The notes under the pieces were generated by a model. It was not told the DNA's origin. It saw nothing but the letters and a program-made list of their open reading frames with translations, and made no database searches. The position numbers and the translations under genes are program-made. From NCBI RefSeq assembly GCF_921293095.1, contig NC_060256.1:89187851-89251850 (forward strand): a stretch of DNA of 64,000 nucleotides, read 5' to 3'. How positions within the stretch are numbered: position 1 is the stretch's first letter; each line of letters begins with the position of its first letter. Below are positions 11,512-22,423 of the stretch, piece after piece. The stretch comes from Ischnura elegans (lineage: Eukaryota > Arthropoda > Insecta > Odonata > Coenagrionidae).

Positions 11512-11707
11512 ACTATCACATTCGCCATCCGATTTGGAGCAGTTACATGGCTGCCGGGAGTATATGGAATTGACGAAAAGGCAGACAGTTTTCAAAAATG
11601 TCGTCAAGATCAAGTGAAGAATGCAATTTTTAATATCGGGCTTGATTTAGTGAAACTACTCCCCAGCTCTCACAAGAAGAAAACTTTAATATTACTCGGG
11701 CATTGGC
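11512..11707 (+). CDS. Candidate internal exon, unknown protein
   Basis: Bounded by an acceptor (pyrimidine-rich, CCGTTTCAG|ACT) and a donor (TTGGC|GTGAGT). It stays open for 65 codons, including GIDEKADSFQKCRQDQVKNA and IGLDLVKLLPSSHKKKTL. It ends one base into a codon and joins in frame to the next exon. I do not recognise the protein. A spliced transposon gene is an alternative. Confidence 0.35.
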
Positions 11708-11998
11708 GTGAGTATTATTCAGTGATTTGAATACATCAGTTAATTATTTAGTCTGTTTGGTTTTTAGTCTGTTTTAAAAAGTGGGGAGGCCTGCTAAATT
11801 TCCATTTGCCTTTTCTCTTAGATTCCCCATTGGATGCCGCTAGAGAGGTTATAATGAAAGAAGTCCCTTCCACCTCCAGTGGGATATATACCTTCTCTCT
11901 TGCGTGAGTATTATTCAGATATTTGAATACATATGTTTATTATTGAGTCTGTTTTGTTTTTAGTTTGTGTTAAAAAGTGGGGAAGCCTGCTAAATTAC
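11702..11998 (+). repeat. Tandem duplication around the candidate exons, period about 199 bp
   Basis: The roughly 95 bases after each donor (from GCGTGAGTATTATTCAG to AGCCTGCTAAATT or AGGCCTGCTAAATT) occur at about 11705-11800 and again at 11902-11996 with about 85-90 percent similarity. The duplicated part is intron sequence, including the splice donor. Confidence 0.8.
11822..11903 (+). CDS. Candidate internal exon, unknown protein
   Basis: Acceptor TTTTCTCTTAG|ATTCC and donor CTTGC|GTGAGT. Joined to 11512-11707 it reads SPLDAAREVIMKEVPSTSSG with no stop, ending two bases into a codon. That phase does not match the terminal-exon-like segment at 26286, so at least one exon would be missing between them. 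Confidence 0.33.
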
Positions 11999-12246
11999 AA
12001 CCCTATTGGAAAAATTCAATGGGAAAAAATTCAATTGAAATGTTCAATTGAAAAGTGACAACCCTAGTAGCACAAGAAATGTTGAGCATATGCTCAGATT
12101 ATGTCAGGGAAATATGTTTTGCACACAACATTAGCATATGCTGAAAATATGTTCAGCAGATGTTTAATACCACATGTTTTCAACATATGCTCGAAATATT
12201 TCCAGCATATGTTCAGACGATGTGTTGAGCATATTTTCATAGAAAT

Positions 12247-12496
12247 ATGCTCCACATGTGTTCAACGAAATATGTTGAGCATATGTACGTAGACATATGC
12301 TCCACATGTGTTCAACGAAATATGTTGAGCATATATACGTAGACATATGCTCCACATGTGTTCAACGAAATATGTTGAGCATATACTCGTAGACATATGC
12401 TCCACATGTGTTCAACGAAATATGTTGAGCATATACTCGTAGACATATGCTCCACATATGTTCAACGAAATATGTTGAGCATATTTTCAAGAAAAT
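12247..12496 (+). repeat. 50-bp tandem repeat, five units
   Basis: A unit beginning TCCACATGTGTTCAACGAAA recurs exactly every 50 bases at 12251, 12301, 12351, 12401 and 12451. Each unit holds two opposed CATATG words (ACATATGCTCCACATGTG and TGTTGAGCATAT), so it is an internal palindrome amplified in tandem within the left array. Confidence 0.92.
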
Positions 12497-12499
12497 ATC

Positions 12500-14316
12500 T
12501 ATGCGTTCTGAGAAATATTTCGTCGACAAATCAGCGATCAGGATTCGAATACTGCATGCTAGTTTTATAATTAATGCAAAGGAATATATATAGTTCTAGT
12601 TTATTCTAATTCAAGTATATCAATTCAAAATTTTAACCAAGGCCCTGATTTTAACACTTTTAAAACAATTGAAGAGCGAGACGCATGCGTCGACGTTGTT
12701 GTGTGTGTTCATGTTGCTATGATTTCATTGCTCAAATCGCACGTTGTTTACGTTACTTTTATACAAGAGGAGAGAGCCCAGTTACCTCGGAATCATCTAG
12801 AAGCATGAAATGTAAGTACATTGGTAGATAAATATATGACATTACTATTTTACAATTAGTACTAACTGTTCTTGTGTGATATCGTAAAAGTTCTCAATCG
12901 CTGTTTATGAACGGATGAATGTATGATATTACTATTTTAGTTCTAACTGTTCTTGTGTGGTATGGTAAAAGTTCTCAATGGCTATTTATGAACTGAATTG
13001 TGGTCGTAAATGCCGTATTAAGTTATTCCTGCCCAATGTAAATACTTGGATCGAATATGATGCATGTAACCGAGTGAGTGCGAAAATGTTCGATCAAAAT
13101 CAATCATAGCCACAATAAAATGTGAAGGAAGTAATAAATTCTTGGTCAAGGCTTAGAGCCTGTTCTAATTTCGTATGTGAATCTATTCATAAACTCTTTT
13201 TTTGTTCATGCTAATATTGTAACAAGGCCATAAAATTATGATAACGGCAGCATTTCATGAATGCTAAACTAATCGCTGGATGATGAATTAGCCCTCTCTT
13301 TCATGGTATCATTTTGAGGCATAATTAACTAATTTGTAACCAAGTATCATTAACGAACTTATTTTGTGAATAACTGTCGCAGCGAAGTGCTAACAGTGAA
13401 TATGAGTAGTCTCGACTAGGAATCATGTTAACACAGTTGCACTCTGATATGAGGGAACGAAGCAAAGAATTGGCATAGGTAACCCATGGGGATGGCTCAA
13501 AAGGTGTGCATGATACGTACTATCGTTAGTTTTTTTCCATCAGATTACTAAAAATTTACTTTAGCACTTAGGCGATTCACTCAGAAGTAAGGGGACAAAA
13601 ATAATCGAGTTGATTTGCAGTATCTACAGTATTCCTGTGGTTCGTGCCTCAAATACTAACCAAATCTGGCATATATATTGCTTGGGTTTCACGGATTTCA
13701 AGACATACACCATATGCCCATTGGTATTTATAATTTCATGGACAATTAGAGACCAAAGTCACATAATGTGTATCTTAAGCGATTTTTTATGGAATATAAG
13801 GCTCCACATTATAGTGGAATTAAATTTAATGTAGTCAATTGAACCGTTTGTTCTGTTAAACATGATATTCTCAGGTTCATCATAATTTTCTTGCTTTCCA
13901 TATTTCATTACATATTTTAAGCAATGCAAAATCTGTTAATGAGAAATGTCTGTTTAGTCATGCAAAAAAATGACATTTTTATTTTTTGAAGAACCTCATC
14001 ACCCTCTTGCATGGAAATGAATCGGTGTCTTAAAATGTTCATGACCTCACTAATCTATTAGTATTATCTTCATCTAGCACTCAATAATTGTATTATGATG
14101 ATGAACTTACATGGAAATGTATTGTAGGATTATTGATATACAAGACCAATGTATATACACTAGCTGACATGAATAACTTTTACATTACATATTGTGTGAA
14201 CTTATGATGCAATACTTCCCTTACTGCTGCTTCCTCTCCTTAGTCTGTCTCATGCAAATTTTAAATTTTGCAACTTAATGTTAATTTACCATTCATGAAA
14301 GATGTCAATATTCACC
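12500..14316. other. Core of the CATATG element, left part; no gene seen
   Basis: AT-rich DNA without recognisable coding segments. A doubled phrase ending TAGTACTAACTGTTCTTGTG / TAGTTCTAACTGTTCTTGTG (about 12855 and 12939) marks a short local duplication. Nothing assignable to a transposase. Confidence 0.4.
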
Positions 14317-14323
14317 ATTTTCA

Positions 14324-17042
14324 TTCATTCATTTATTTACGGGATAACCCATTAACATATTCATACATATAGTTTTACATATGATAAACAATACAAAATA
14401 CTGAACACACATGCAGTAAACCCAGAAAAAGAAGAAAAAAAAAAATCTATACAGAATTGCACATCAATGAATAAAACATGTAGAGAGATACAACAAAATA
14501 AAATTTAAAGTATAAACATGTTCTCAGTAAAAAAGTTCATCTTTGCCACAGGTGACATTTGAATCTGGAAAAGGACATAGAGAAATCGTAACTTTGGCCG
14601 AGTCTATTAAAATTCCTCATCATTCTAGATAGCGGGGAGTTAAAGGCATAATTTGTTCTATGATAGTTAATAACAAATGGGTGCGGATTTCTGGAATTAT
14701 GTCGGGGTGCGTTAAAATTTACTAAAGAAAGAAGAAGGGAACAGTCAATATAAGAATTAATAATTTTGTAAAGGAATAGGGCATCAATGGAGGAACGCCT
14801 GTCAGATAAGGATTTCAGATTTAAAAGGGATAGAAGATATGAAGTATTGTAATTAGAATGAGGTATTCCTAATTTGAAATTAATAAATTTGAGAAATTTG
14901 TTTTGGACCCGTTCAAGCCGTATTGAGTCTGTGTTATAATAAGGTGACCAGTTTACAATAGAGTATTCTAATTTTGAGCGTACCAGAGCTATATAAATAG
15001 TCCTTAAAGCATGAAGATTGTTAAATTTTAGACAGGTTCTCTTTATGAAACCTAAATTCTTTAGGGCATCGCAGACAGTTCGGTCTAGATGTACCTTGAA
15101 TGAGAGCTGGCTGTCAAACCAAACACCTAAATCGCAGACAGCAGTAGGTCTACCTAATACAGTGGAATTAATGGTATACTCATGATAATAGGGCGTGCAA
15201 GAGTGATGGAAAGTCATTACGCTACATTTTGGTACATTGAGTGATAACTCATTTGCATCAGCCCACTGCACTAGTAGGTCAATGTTTTTCTGTAGCACAT
15301 GAGAATCCTGCAGGGAAGCAATATGCTTATAAATCTTTAAGTCATCAGCAAAGAGCAGGAAGTTAACGTCATCGAATATATTATGAATATCATTTATAAA
15401 AAGACAAAATAGTAAAGGTCCTAGATGACTGCCCTGAGGTACACCAGATAGACAGGGAAACGGCTCAGAAAAAACATGATTAATACGGACCATTAGAGAT
15501 CTGGATTTTAGGTAGTTCTCGAACCAGCTTAAGAGCTTGCCATGAATACCTAAGGAATACAATTTGGATATCAATAACTTATGGTTCACTCGATCAAAAG
15601 CCTTACTGAAGTCAGTGTATATCACATCAGTTTGATAATTGGACTCCAAACCACTAACTATAAAATCTTGGAGCACCAATAGATTGGTTGAGGTTGATCG
15701 ACCACGCATAAAGCCATGTTGCTGTGGTACTATAATATTTTTGAAATGAGGAGTAATTCGAGAAACCAGAATTTTCTCCATGATTTTAGGTACACAGGAG
15801 AGAGTTACTACAGGTCGATAATTACTAATATCAGTTTTATCACCAGTCTTAAATATAGGTGTAATGTAGCTTAATTTCCAGTAAGAGGGGAAAAGACCAT
15901 TATCTAATGAATGGTTGAAGAGCAGGGTGAGTGGAAATGTGAGTGATTGCGAGCAATTCTTAAGAAATATCGGTGGAATACCATCTGGCCCTGATGATTT
16001 GTTGATATCCAAGTTTACTAACACATTCAACACTTCTGAAGAAGTAATTTTAAGAAATCCCAAATTAATAGATTGAGTGTCGCTAGGTACAGAACTTGCA
16101 CTATTTAGGGTAGTGTATACTTGGGAAAAATAGTCAGCAAAGAGGTTAGCAGAAGACTTTGGGTCAGAAGAATGAACATCTCCATGGTGCATTTGTTTAG
16201 GTAATTGATCCGACCCAGACAAGGTTTTGACATATTTCCAGTAATACTTCATGTTGCAATTTATGGAATCCTCAATCATAACTATATGATCATGATGACA
16301 CTTCTTAATAAGATTTTTGCACTGAGATCGTAGATTGGAGTAAGATAAATAGTCAACCCTTGAATGTGATGATTTGTATATTTTATGGGCTTTCTTCTTG
16401 GCAATAATCTTTTCCTTCAGCTCTTTAGTAAACCAGGATGGAAATCTATTCTTACTTTTTTTTAGATTAATTAGAGGCACAAACTGATTAACTGCACTGT
16501 TCAAAATTGAATAAAATTCCATCACAGCATTATCAACAGACATTGACAATAAGGGTAACCAGTTAACAGCAAAGAAATAGTCGTTGAGTAGAGCATAGTT
16601 GGCCTTCCTAAAGTTAAAGAATGAAATATCACAAGAATCAGGTACAACATTAGAATCAACATTAAAAGCACATTGAAGTGGTGGATGGTGAACATCAGCA
16701 GTTACAAGTGGATCATCACATTCAATAGAAATATCATTAATGTTTGAGAGACAAAGATCCAAAATGCGTCCATTTACATTAATCACCGAGTTATGCTGAG
16801 ACAAACCCAGAAACTGAAGCGATTCGTACACAAGTTTCCCAGTGGACGAGTACCAGTATGGGAAAATACCTGAATTACTTGAAGGTAAGATATTGTCCGG
16901 GAGGTTGTAATCACCAAATACTAATACAAAGGAATCCGGATATTTCTGCAAGTACCTGTCAATCTGCTCAAAATGCTCCTCGTAGTGTGCTAAAGGCGAT
17001 GCCGGTGGGAAGTAAACACATCCAAGAATCAGTTTTTTTAAA
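14324..17042 (-). mobile_element. 5'-truncated non-LTR retrotransposon (jockey-like LINE)
   Basis: Minus-strand LINE whose 3' end carries a short AATG/AATA-type tail and whose 5' end stops inside the endonuclease. ATTTTCA occurs immediately outside both ends (14317-14323 and 17043-17049) and is a plausible 7-bp target-site duplication. 5' truncation plus a target duplication is the usual result of target-primed reverse transcription. It is inserted in the CATATG element. Confidence 0.85.
14537..16951 (-). CDS. LINE ORF2: partial endonuclease plus intact reverse transcriptase
   Basis: An 804-codon open frame; the reading frame actually continues upstream to about 17040 (GCVYFPPASPLAHYEEHFEQ) but lacks the first half of the endonuclease. 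The endonuclease remnant has VLVFGDYNLPD, and a degraded SDHH block (ADVHHPPL). Reverse transcriptase blocks follow in order: KSSGPDGIPPIFLKN, ISNYRPVVTLSCVPKIMEKI, QHGFMRGRSTSTNLL, YTDFSKAFDRVNHKLL, GVPQGSHLGPLLFCLFINDI, and the catalytic FADDLKIYK. The C-terminal thumb (WSPYYNTDSIRLERVQNKFL) is complete to the stop at 14537. No stop interrupts the frame, so the copy is young, but the missing endonuclease start makes it non-autonomous. Jockey-like is a judgement from motif flavour. Confidence 0.9.
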   Translation of the reverse strand: MQKYPDSFVLVFGDYNLPDNILPSSNSGIFPYWYSSTGKLVYESLQFLGLSQHNSVINVNGRILDLCLSNINDISIECDDPLVTADVHHPPLQCAFNVDSNVVPDSCDISFFNFRKANYALLNDYFFAVNWLPLLSMSVDNAVMEFYSILNSAVNQFVPLINLKKSKNRFPSWFTKELKEKIIAKKKAHKIYKSSHSRVDYLSYSNLRSQCKNLIKKCHHDHIVMIEDSINCNMKYYWKYVKTLSGSDQLPKQMHHGDVHSSDPKSSANLFADYFSQVYTTLNSASSVPSDTQSINLGFLKITSSEVLNVLVNLDINKSSGPDGIPPIFLKNCSQSLTFPLTLLFNHSLDNGLFPSYWKLSYITPIFKTGDKTDISNYRPVVTLSCVPKIMEKILVSRITPHFKNIIVPQQHGFMRGRSTSTNLLVLQDFIVSGLESNYQTDVIYTDFSKAFDRVNHKLLISKLYSLGIHGKLLSWFENYLKSRSLMVRINHVFSEPFPCLSGVPQGSHLGPLLFCLFINDIHNIFDDVNFLLFADDLKIYKHIASLQDSHVLQKNIDLLVQWADANELSLNVPKCSVMTFHHSCTPYYHEYTINSTVLGRPTAVCDLGVWFDSQLSFKVHLDRTVCDALKNLGFIKRTCLKFNNLHALRTIYIALVRSKLEYSIVNWSPYYNTDSIRLERVQNKFLKFINFKLGIPHSNYNTSYLLSLLNLKSLSDRRSSIDALFLYKIINSYIDCSLLLSLVNFNAPRHNSRNPHPFVINYHRTNYAFNSPLSRMMRNFNRLGQSYDFSMSFSRFKCHLWQR

Positions 17043-17049
17043 ATTTTCA

Positions 17050-18683
17050 GGTTAAAGAAGTAATATTTTTTGCTGTTTAGTGCTTGTTTAGTGGATAAAT
17101 ATTGATTTCTGTTTATTTTAATCTACAGATGCTCTCCACTCTTGTCTTATGTTTAGCAGTGCTGATAAATGTGCCTTTCTTGAGTTAACTGGGGAGTGGC
17201 TACGATGGTCGTGCTGCCTGAAGAAGACTGAGAGAAATCAAGGAAAAGAATAGGCTTGAAATATTTGTTGATAATGTTAAATGCTTATGTTTTTTTATTA
17301 GAATAAATCTACTTCATTATCAAATTGCAGAACTATGTCATACTTGATTCTCCTATTATATCCTATGTAATCCATTATCTACCAATTGATTACATATTCC
17401 GTAGGAGCTCCATCAAAGGATAAAGTGGCAGTAGACTTTAATAATTACAAATAATTTGGGCTAAAGCATTAGTGGCTCATGATACCACCTATGTATCAAT
17501 ATTCTTATTAATGTTACTAAAACATGCCTTAGCCCTTTTCCTTGTTCGTTCAATCTTTCGTACGTTGTAATCTAGCAGTGTGGAGTGTAATGCTTTCAGA
17601 AGCACATGTGCAGTGGAGCTGGTGAGAGCTGTACGATGACAGGGCTAAAGAGGATGTTGAAGGGTTAGACAACATGAATGTTTTGCAGGCAGTCGCTATT
17701 ACCCAAATGTACCTTTCACCCTTGCCTACTCATACAATTTCGTCACAGGAAAAAGGTAATAATGACTTCATTCCTCTTGTTTGCCCTTCTCTCTCCATCC
17801 TCTTTTCTGGATTGTCTTCGTAAACCCTTTGTACACCTTCCGTGGGAGTTTCCCATCCTGACCAGGCAGCATTGCTGCCTACCACTGACTTGCCTCTTCT
17901 GCCTATCATCAGACAACTCTCGTTGGCTCAACTTTAGGAATGATCCGTGATCAAATTACGTACATTATATGGCTAATTAATTACATTATTTGGAATGCAT
18001 AAAATTTTCATTGTTTTCAAACAATAGAAGTGGGGAAATCTCAGTTGAACAATTTGTGGGAGACTTTTTTTTTCAGAGATTCACTTATTCCTTGCTGTTC
18101 CTTATGGTTGATTAACCATTTTATTTTGCAATATTTTCAGCTTTTCTGAAAGGCATCACATGTAACTAAAACTTTATTGCTTCTCATAGTAGAAGGTTAA
18201 TCTATTTTTTATGTAATAAGTTTCAGGGTGTAGTACTCCCTCATGACTATCTCATGTGTAGGATTTGCTCTTAAATCACAATGGGATGTAGACTGTTTAG
18301 ATGCAGCAGCAATTAAGTTGGTAATTAATTAATCTTTGGTCATTATAAGGATGTTGGATCAGAAGCAGGATCATGGTTATTTCCTTCTGATAATCAGTAC
18401 CATCGATGCTTTATTCTGTCGAATGCTTATCATTTATAAATTTTAAATTAACATTGGCGATTTCAAATCCTTGACCAAATTTAGTTGTATTAATGATTAA
18501 ACATTTTCAATTGAAAGTGCTAATCTGATAACTTGAGTGAATGCAATGTGTAGGTCTGACATCATGCCCTAAGTCCACAGTGAAAGGCAGGAGCGGTAAA
18601 AAGGAGAGAATTTGTGCATCTATAGGTATTGCAAGGTTGTAAGGGAATACTTTTCATAAGGGGGATAAATGGATGCAACCTCA
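17050..18683. other. Core of the CATATG element, right part; no gene seen
   Basis: Continuation of the host element after the LINE. Short open frames around 17680-17950 on both strands are mutual shadows and match nothing I know. Confidence 0.4.
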
Positions 18684-18883
18684 CCCTAGTGAAAATCTCC
18701 ATAGGATTTCTTTGTCCTTTAGTAATTTGACAATGGGAAATGATTGTTCCTATAGGAAAATTTTAGGTTCCTATGGGAAAATAAAATTTTCCTGTAGGAA
18801 CATAAAAATTTCCTATAGAAACAAATGTTTCCCATTGTCAAATTACTATTGGAAAAAAAATCCTGTAGATATTTTCACTAGGG
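18684..18883. mobile_element. 200-bp CTATAG-array mini-element, CCCTAGTGAAAAT ends
   Basis: CCCTAGTGAAAATCT (18684) and AGATATTTTCACTAGGG (to 18883) are inverted ends. The body is a run of TTCCTATAGGAA-type palindromes and half-words (TTCCTATAGGAAAATTTT, TTCCTATGGGAAAA, TTTTCCTGTAGGAA, TTTCCTATAGAAAC). The larger halves also pair: TAGTAATTTGACAATGGGAA near 18720 with its complement near 18828. It looks like a miniature of the two larger nested elements. Flanks are CA and TA, so a target duplication is not proven. Confidence 0.75.
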
Positions 18884-18942
18884 TATGCTGAGCATATTTT
18901 GGGAGAATGATGGGCATATGTTAAAAACATATGTTAGGCATA

Positions 18943-20682
18943 CACCCATGTCTCGTATAGCGCAAGGGATGCGTTCCTTGGGGTCTTTGCGCTATACGAA
19001 TTTGCGTTATACGAGAGCGTTTTAACATTGGGAAGATAGGGATGCGTTCCTGGTAGCATAGGTCTTGGGTATTGAATTTCCTCTAAAACATATATATTCC
19101 CATAAATAGCCTTAGAAAGCATTATTTATATAAATGTTTATAGTTTAAAACATCTTTAAAGATGGTATGCACGCATTTGAAGACTTTTATTCACGTTAAA
19201 AAAAATTCTTACGTGCTTTTTAAATTCCCTCCTGTCGTGCGGGTGGGCTAACATCTGCTATCTCAGGGGATCGTAATGCGTTGCCGGCAGTTGACGATTT
19301 TTCAAACTTGTCTAAAAACAACTATTATGTCACCCAGGCCCTTTTGTCGATCATCGAAATGACAGGAAAATGCTACTTTGAATGCCATTTCATAGCTAGC
19401 GGAGTTAAAGAATGATAAATCATTTTAATTTGAAGTCCTCCGAGTCATTATAGCAGCTACGTGAAACAGTCTTTAAATGCCTTGAAACCTGACCCAGGTT
19501 TTCCTTCCCTGAAAATGAATGAACGAAATTGCATTCTTTTCCAAAACAATATCGTCTCGTCAACACTAAAAACTGGTTGAGGGGGAAAGGAGCCACTTTC
19601 AATCACAGCTTGGAGTTCATCAGAAAATGTTGCGGTGACTGCGCTATCAACACTTGCAGATTCACCTGATGTCGCCGCACTGAAAATACCTGGTTGCCGT
19701 TTCAATTCTGGAACCAACCGGAGCTTTCACTAAATGTCTCGGAGCGATTACCACTTTCGTCTTTTTGTACTGATTCACTATGAACTTTCTGTATGTGTAG
19801 ACCGCTTGGCTGAAGTTGGTGCGGCTGAGGTCACTGATGTTTTAACTTCGTCTTTATTCAGAATAAGGCATCGTGCGTTTAAACTTCCGAGCAATATCGC
19901 TTTGACGTTCTCCATTTTCAAAGCAATTGACCTCTTTCAATTCCTCTTCTAGGTTTATAGTTTTTCTTGATAAATTCTTGATTTTCTACACGCATTCCTA
20001 TTTTTTTGTCATATTCTCTTGGTTTTTACTCTGTATGGCTCTATCTATATCACCTTCCACTGCTGAACTGTATTCCTGAGACGTAGAAGGCATACGACTG
20101 CGGGGAGGGAACAAAGCCATTGTGTTTGAGACTCTATAGCGGAACCTTTTATGTGTTGATGCTATTCATGCGCCACTCGGCCACCGCTCCATTTCTCCCC
20201 TGTGAATACCGATGACCTTGAAGGCTTTAGCGTAGACTCTCCACCTGGAAGTCAATCGCCCGATTACCTATGACGGCAAAAATACGTCTCAAACCGTATT
20301 GCTGAAAAAAACTCATTTCTACTAGCCCCACGCTTAATTAACGATCTAAATTATTCATTATTATTCTGTTAAGGAGACGAGATAAATTACTTCGGTAGGC
20401 CGGCTATCTTGACCCAATGACGAGTAATACTTTTGGCCATTGCACAGCAATGGATTTCGAATAATATATAAACAAAAAAGAAGATTTGAGGCAAGCAATA
20501 ATATGAATATGCGTAAAATGATAGAAATTTCGTGTGTACTAAGCGCAAGTTCACGCGTTTTATCACGAGAGCGTTTAAGATTTTTGATTAGGCTACACTG
20601 CGTTGCAATGTTTCCCCGAGGAACGAATTTGCGCTATATCGAAATTGCGCTAATCGAAATTGCGCTATACGAGACATGGGTG
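18943..20682 (-). mobile_element. Tigger/pogo-type element, TA target duplication
   Basis: The inverted ends CACCCATGTCTCGTATAGCG and CGCTATACGAGACATGGGTG are flanked by TA (18941-18942 and 20683-20684). It splits the right CATATG array of the inner element. The inside holds minus-strand fragments of a Tigger transposase. Further copies of the TATAGCGCAA / GCGCTATAC word occur close inside both ends, as subterminal repeats. Confidence 0.88.
19420..19952 (-). pseudogene. Tigger-like (CENP-B/jerky type) transposase fragment
   Basis: Between 19717 and 19457, minus strand, the reading FSDELQAVIESGSFPPQPVF then SVDETILFWKRMQFRSFI and GSGFKAFKDCFT matches the Tigger DDE_1 core: helix, NVDETGLFWKK catalytic Asp block, and FKASKDRLT. 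Upstream (19952-19734) are weak traces of the N-terminal DNA-binding region. Stops follow the core, so it is dead. Confidence 0.8.
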
Positions 20683-22423
20683 TAGTTGGATACCATGCTG
20701 AGCATATGTTAAAAACATATGTTGGGCATAAGTGGGTAATATGCTGAGCATATGTTAAAAACATGTGTTGAGCATATGTGGAAAATATGCTGAGCATATG
20801 TTGAAAACTTGTGTTGAACATATGTTGAGCATATGCCTTGCCGGACATTTACATATGCTCAGCATGTGCTCAAATTATGTTGAACACATCTTACATATGT
20901 GTTGAAAATGCCCTGAGCATACTCTGAACACAAATTGTGCTACTAGGGAAATTTCAATTGAATTTTTTTCAATTGAAAAAAAAAAAAATTCAATTGAAAG
21001 TGACAATTTTCAATTGAAAAATTAAATTGAAATTTGTCACTTTTCAATTGAGCGGTTCAATTGAAAAAATTACAAATACATAAATGCATCCAATATGGTA
21101 AACTTATTATTAGGTAGAATATACTTAACATCTAAATTTCACGAATCCCGAATTCTGAATAAATAAAATATGTGAACAAAAATTAAAGTTGAAATATTCT
21201 TAGAAGCAGTGTCATGAAAACTTTAATTGGGCTTTTCCACATGTTACAACACTTCTCACAATCATGAATAGCTATCGAAAAGCTGTATAGTTTTGCCATG
21301 ATTATCAGAACAACAACTATACCACGAGAGCCACATCTTTTATCAGTTCGAACAACGTTGGAGTAGTTGTCGAAAAGAAAACGTTTTTCCGCGATTAGCG
21401 ATAACAACTTCACCAACAAATATCTCACACGTCTTTATCTAAGAAAGGCTTCTTTAAAATACTAATAAATATAATTCTGGTTTAGCATGAAGCCAACATA
21501 ACTTGTTTTTCACAACAGAAACATGTCACTCATGTTTATACTAGAACACGGGAATTTCACTTCACACAAACAAACCTGCGTGATACACACTATTCCGACA
21601 ATGCTAGTAGTTTTTTGTCGGCGACGTAACGAACGTACGCATAATTAAGTTACATAAATATGCTTACATTTTAAACACAAACGTTAGTATAACCAGTCAA
21701 AAACTGAAGGCAAACGATGCATTACTAAATGAACACACTACAGCACAACAATCACATCAAGACTTCCACTATATCTCTGAAGAAACACACGAATGACCTA
21801 AAACAACGCTGTGGAGATCAAGCACAGGTTATAAATAACAACGATACTAAATAGTCTTTTCTCCACAAGCAAACAATTAACCATAACCCGGTCAACCATG
21901 TGCACGTAAACATATGAATAACGGTATAACCGGTATAACGGTATTTTTTATTTCAATTGAATATAGGAGAATTCCATTGAGTATTTGAGATTTCAATAGG
22001 ATATTTGGGAATTCCATTGAAAATTTGAGAATTCCATTGAATATTTGAAAATTCAATTGTATCTTTTCTTCGAATTCAATGGAATTTCCTAATATTCAAT
22101 TGGACATTCGTATTTTCAATTGTAAATTTGAAAATTCCATTGAATTTTTGGATATTCAATTGAAAACAAGGAAATTCAATTGAAAATTGGCATTTTCAAT
22201 TGATTTCAATTGGAATTTTCAATTGAATCGGCTGATTTTTTCCAATAGGGAAAATGTTCCTAAAATCCATAAAATTAAATTTTTATCACACACATGCATT
22301 CAGGATTGTCATGCTGAAGTAGCAATTGAACTCTGCCTCTAAATAAGACCTTTTCTCCTCATATCTATTTGATAGACAACAATGTCCCTTATTTTTATGG
22401 CAATTTCCATGCTATTTTTCCAG

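Larger units (their letters stand above)
12062..20948. mobile_element. CATATG-array element (inner), CCCTAGTAGCACAA ends
   Basis: The ends CCCTAGTAGCACAA (12062) and TTGTGCTACTAGGG (to 20948) are exact inverted repeats with AA on each side. Both subterminal zones (12075-12495; 18884-18940 plus 20690-20930) are arrays of words built on CATATG, chiefly GAGCATATGCTC, TGTTGAGCATATG and AACATATGTT. It is nested in the left CAATTG array of the outer element. Inside it lie a LINE, a CTATAG mini-element and a Tigger element; removing these leaves roughly 4.2 kb, for which I see no transposase. Confidence 0.78.
12001..22250. mobile_element. CAATTG-array element (outer), CCCTATTGGAAAAA ends
   Basis: The ends CCCTATTGGAAAAATTCA (12001) and TTTTTCCAATAGGG (to 22250) are inverted repeats flanked by AA on each side (11999-12000, 22251-22252). 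Just inside both ends the DNA is packed with the palindrome TTCAATTGAA and close variants (12013-12055, 20950-21070 and densely 21950-22235). Without its 8.9-kb nested insertion it would be about 1.36 kb, with an apparently non-coding core at about 21080-21940. It is non-autonomous, and I cannot assign its superfamily. The tract interrupts the candidate gene of 11.5-11.9 kb. Confidence 0.75.

Noticed and set aside
14324-17042. Whether the LINE could be an autonomous active copy
   Set aside because: The reverse transcriptase frame is open but the first half of the endonuclease and all upstream sequence are missing.
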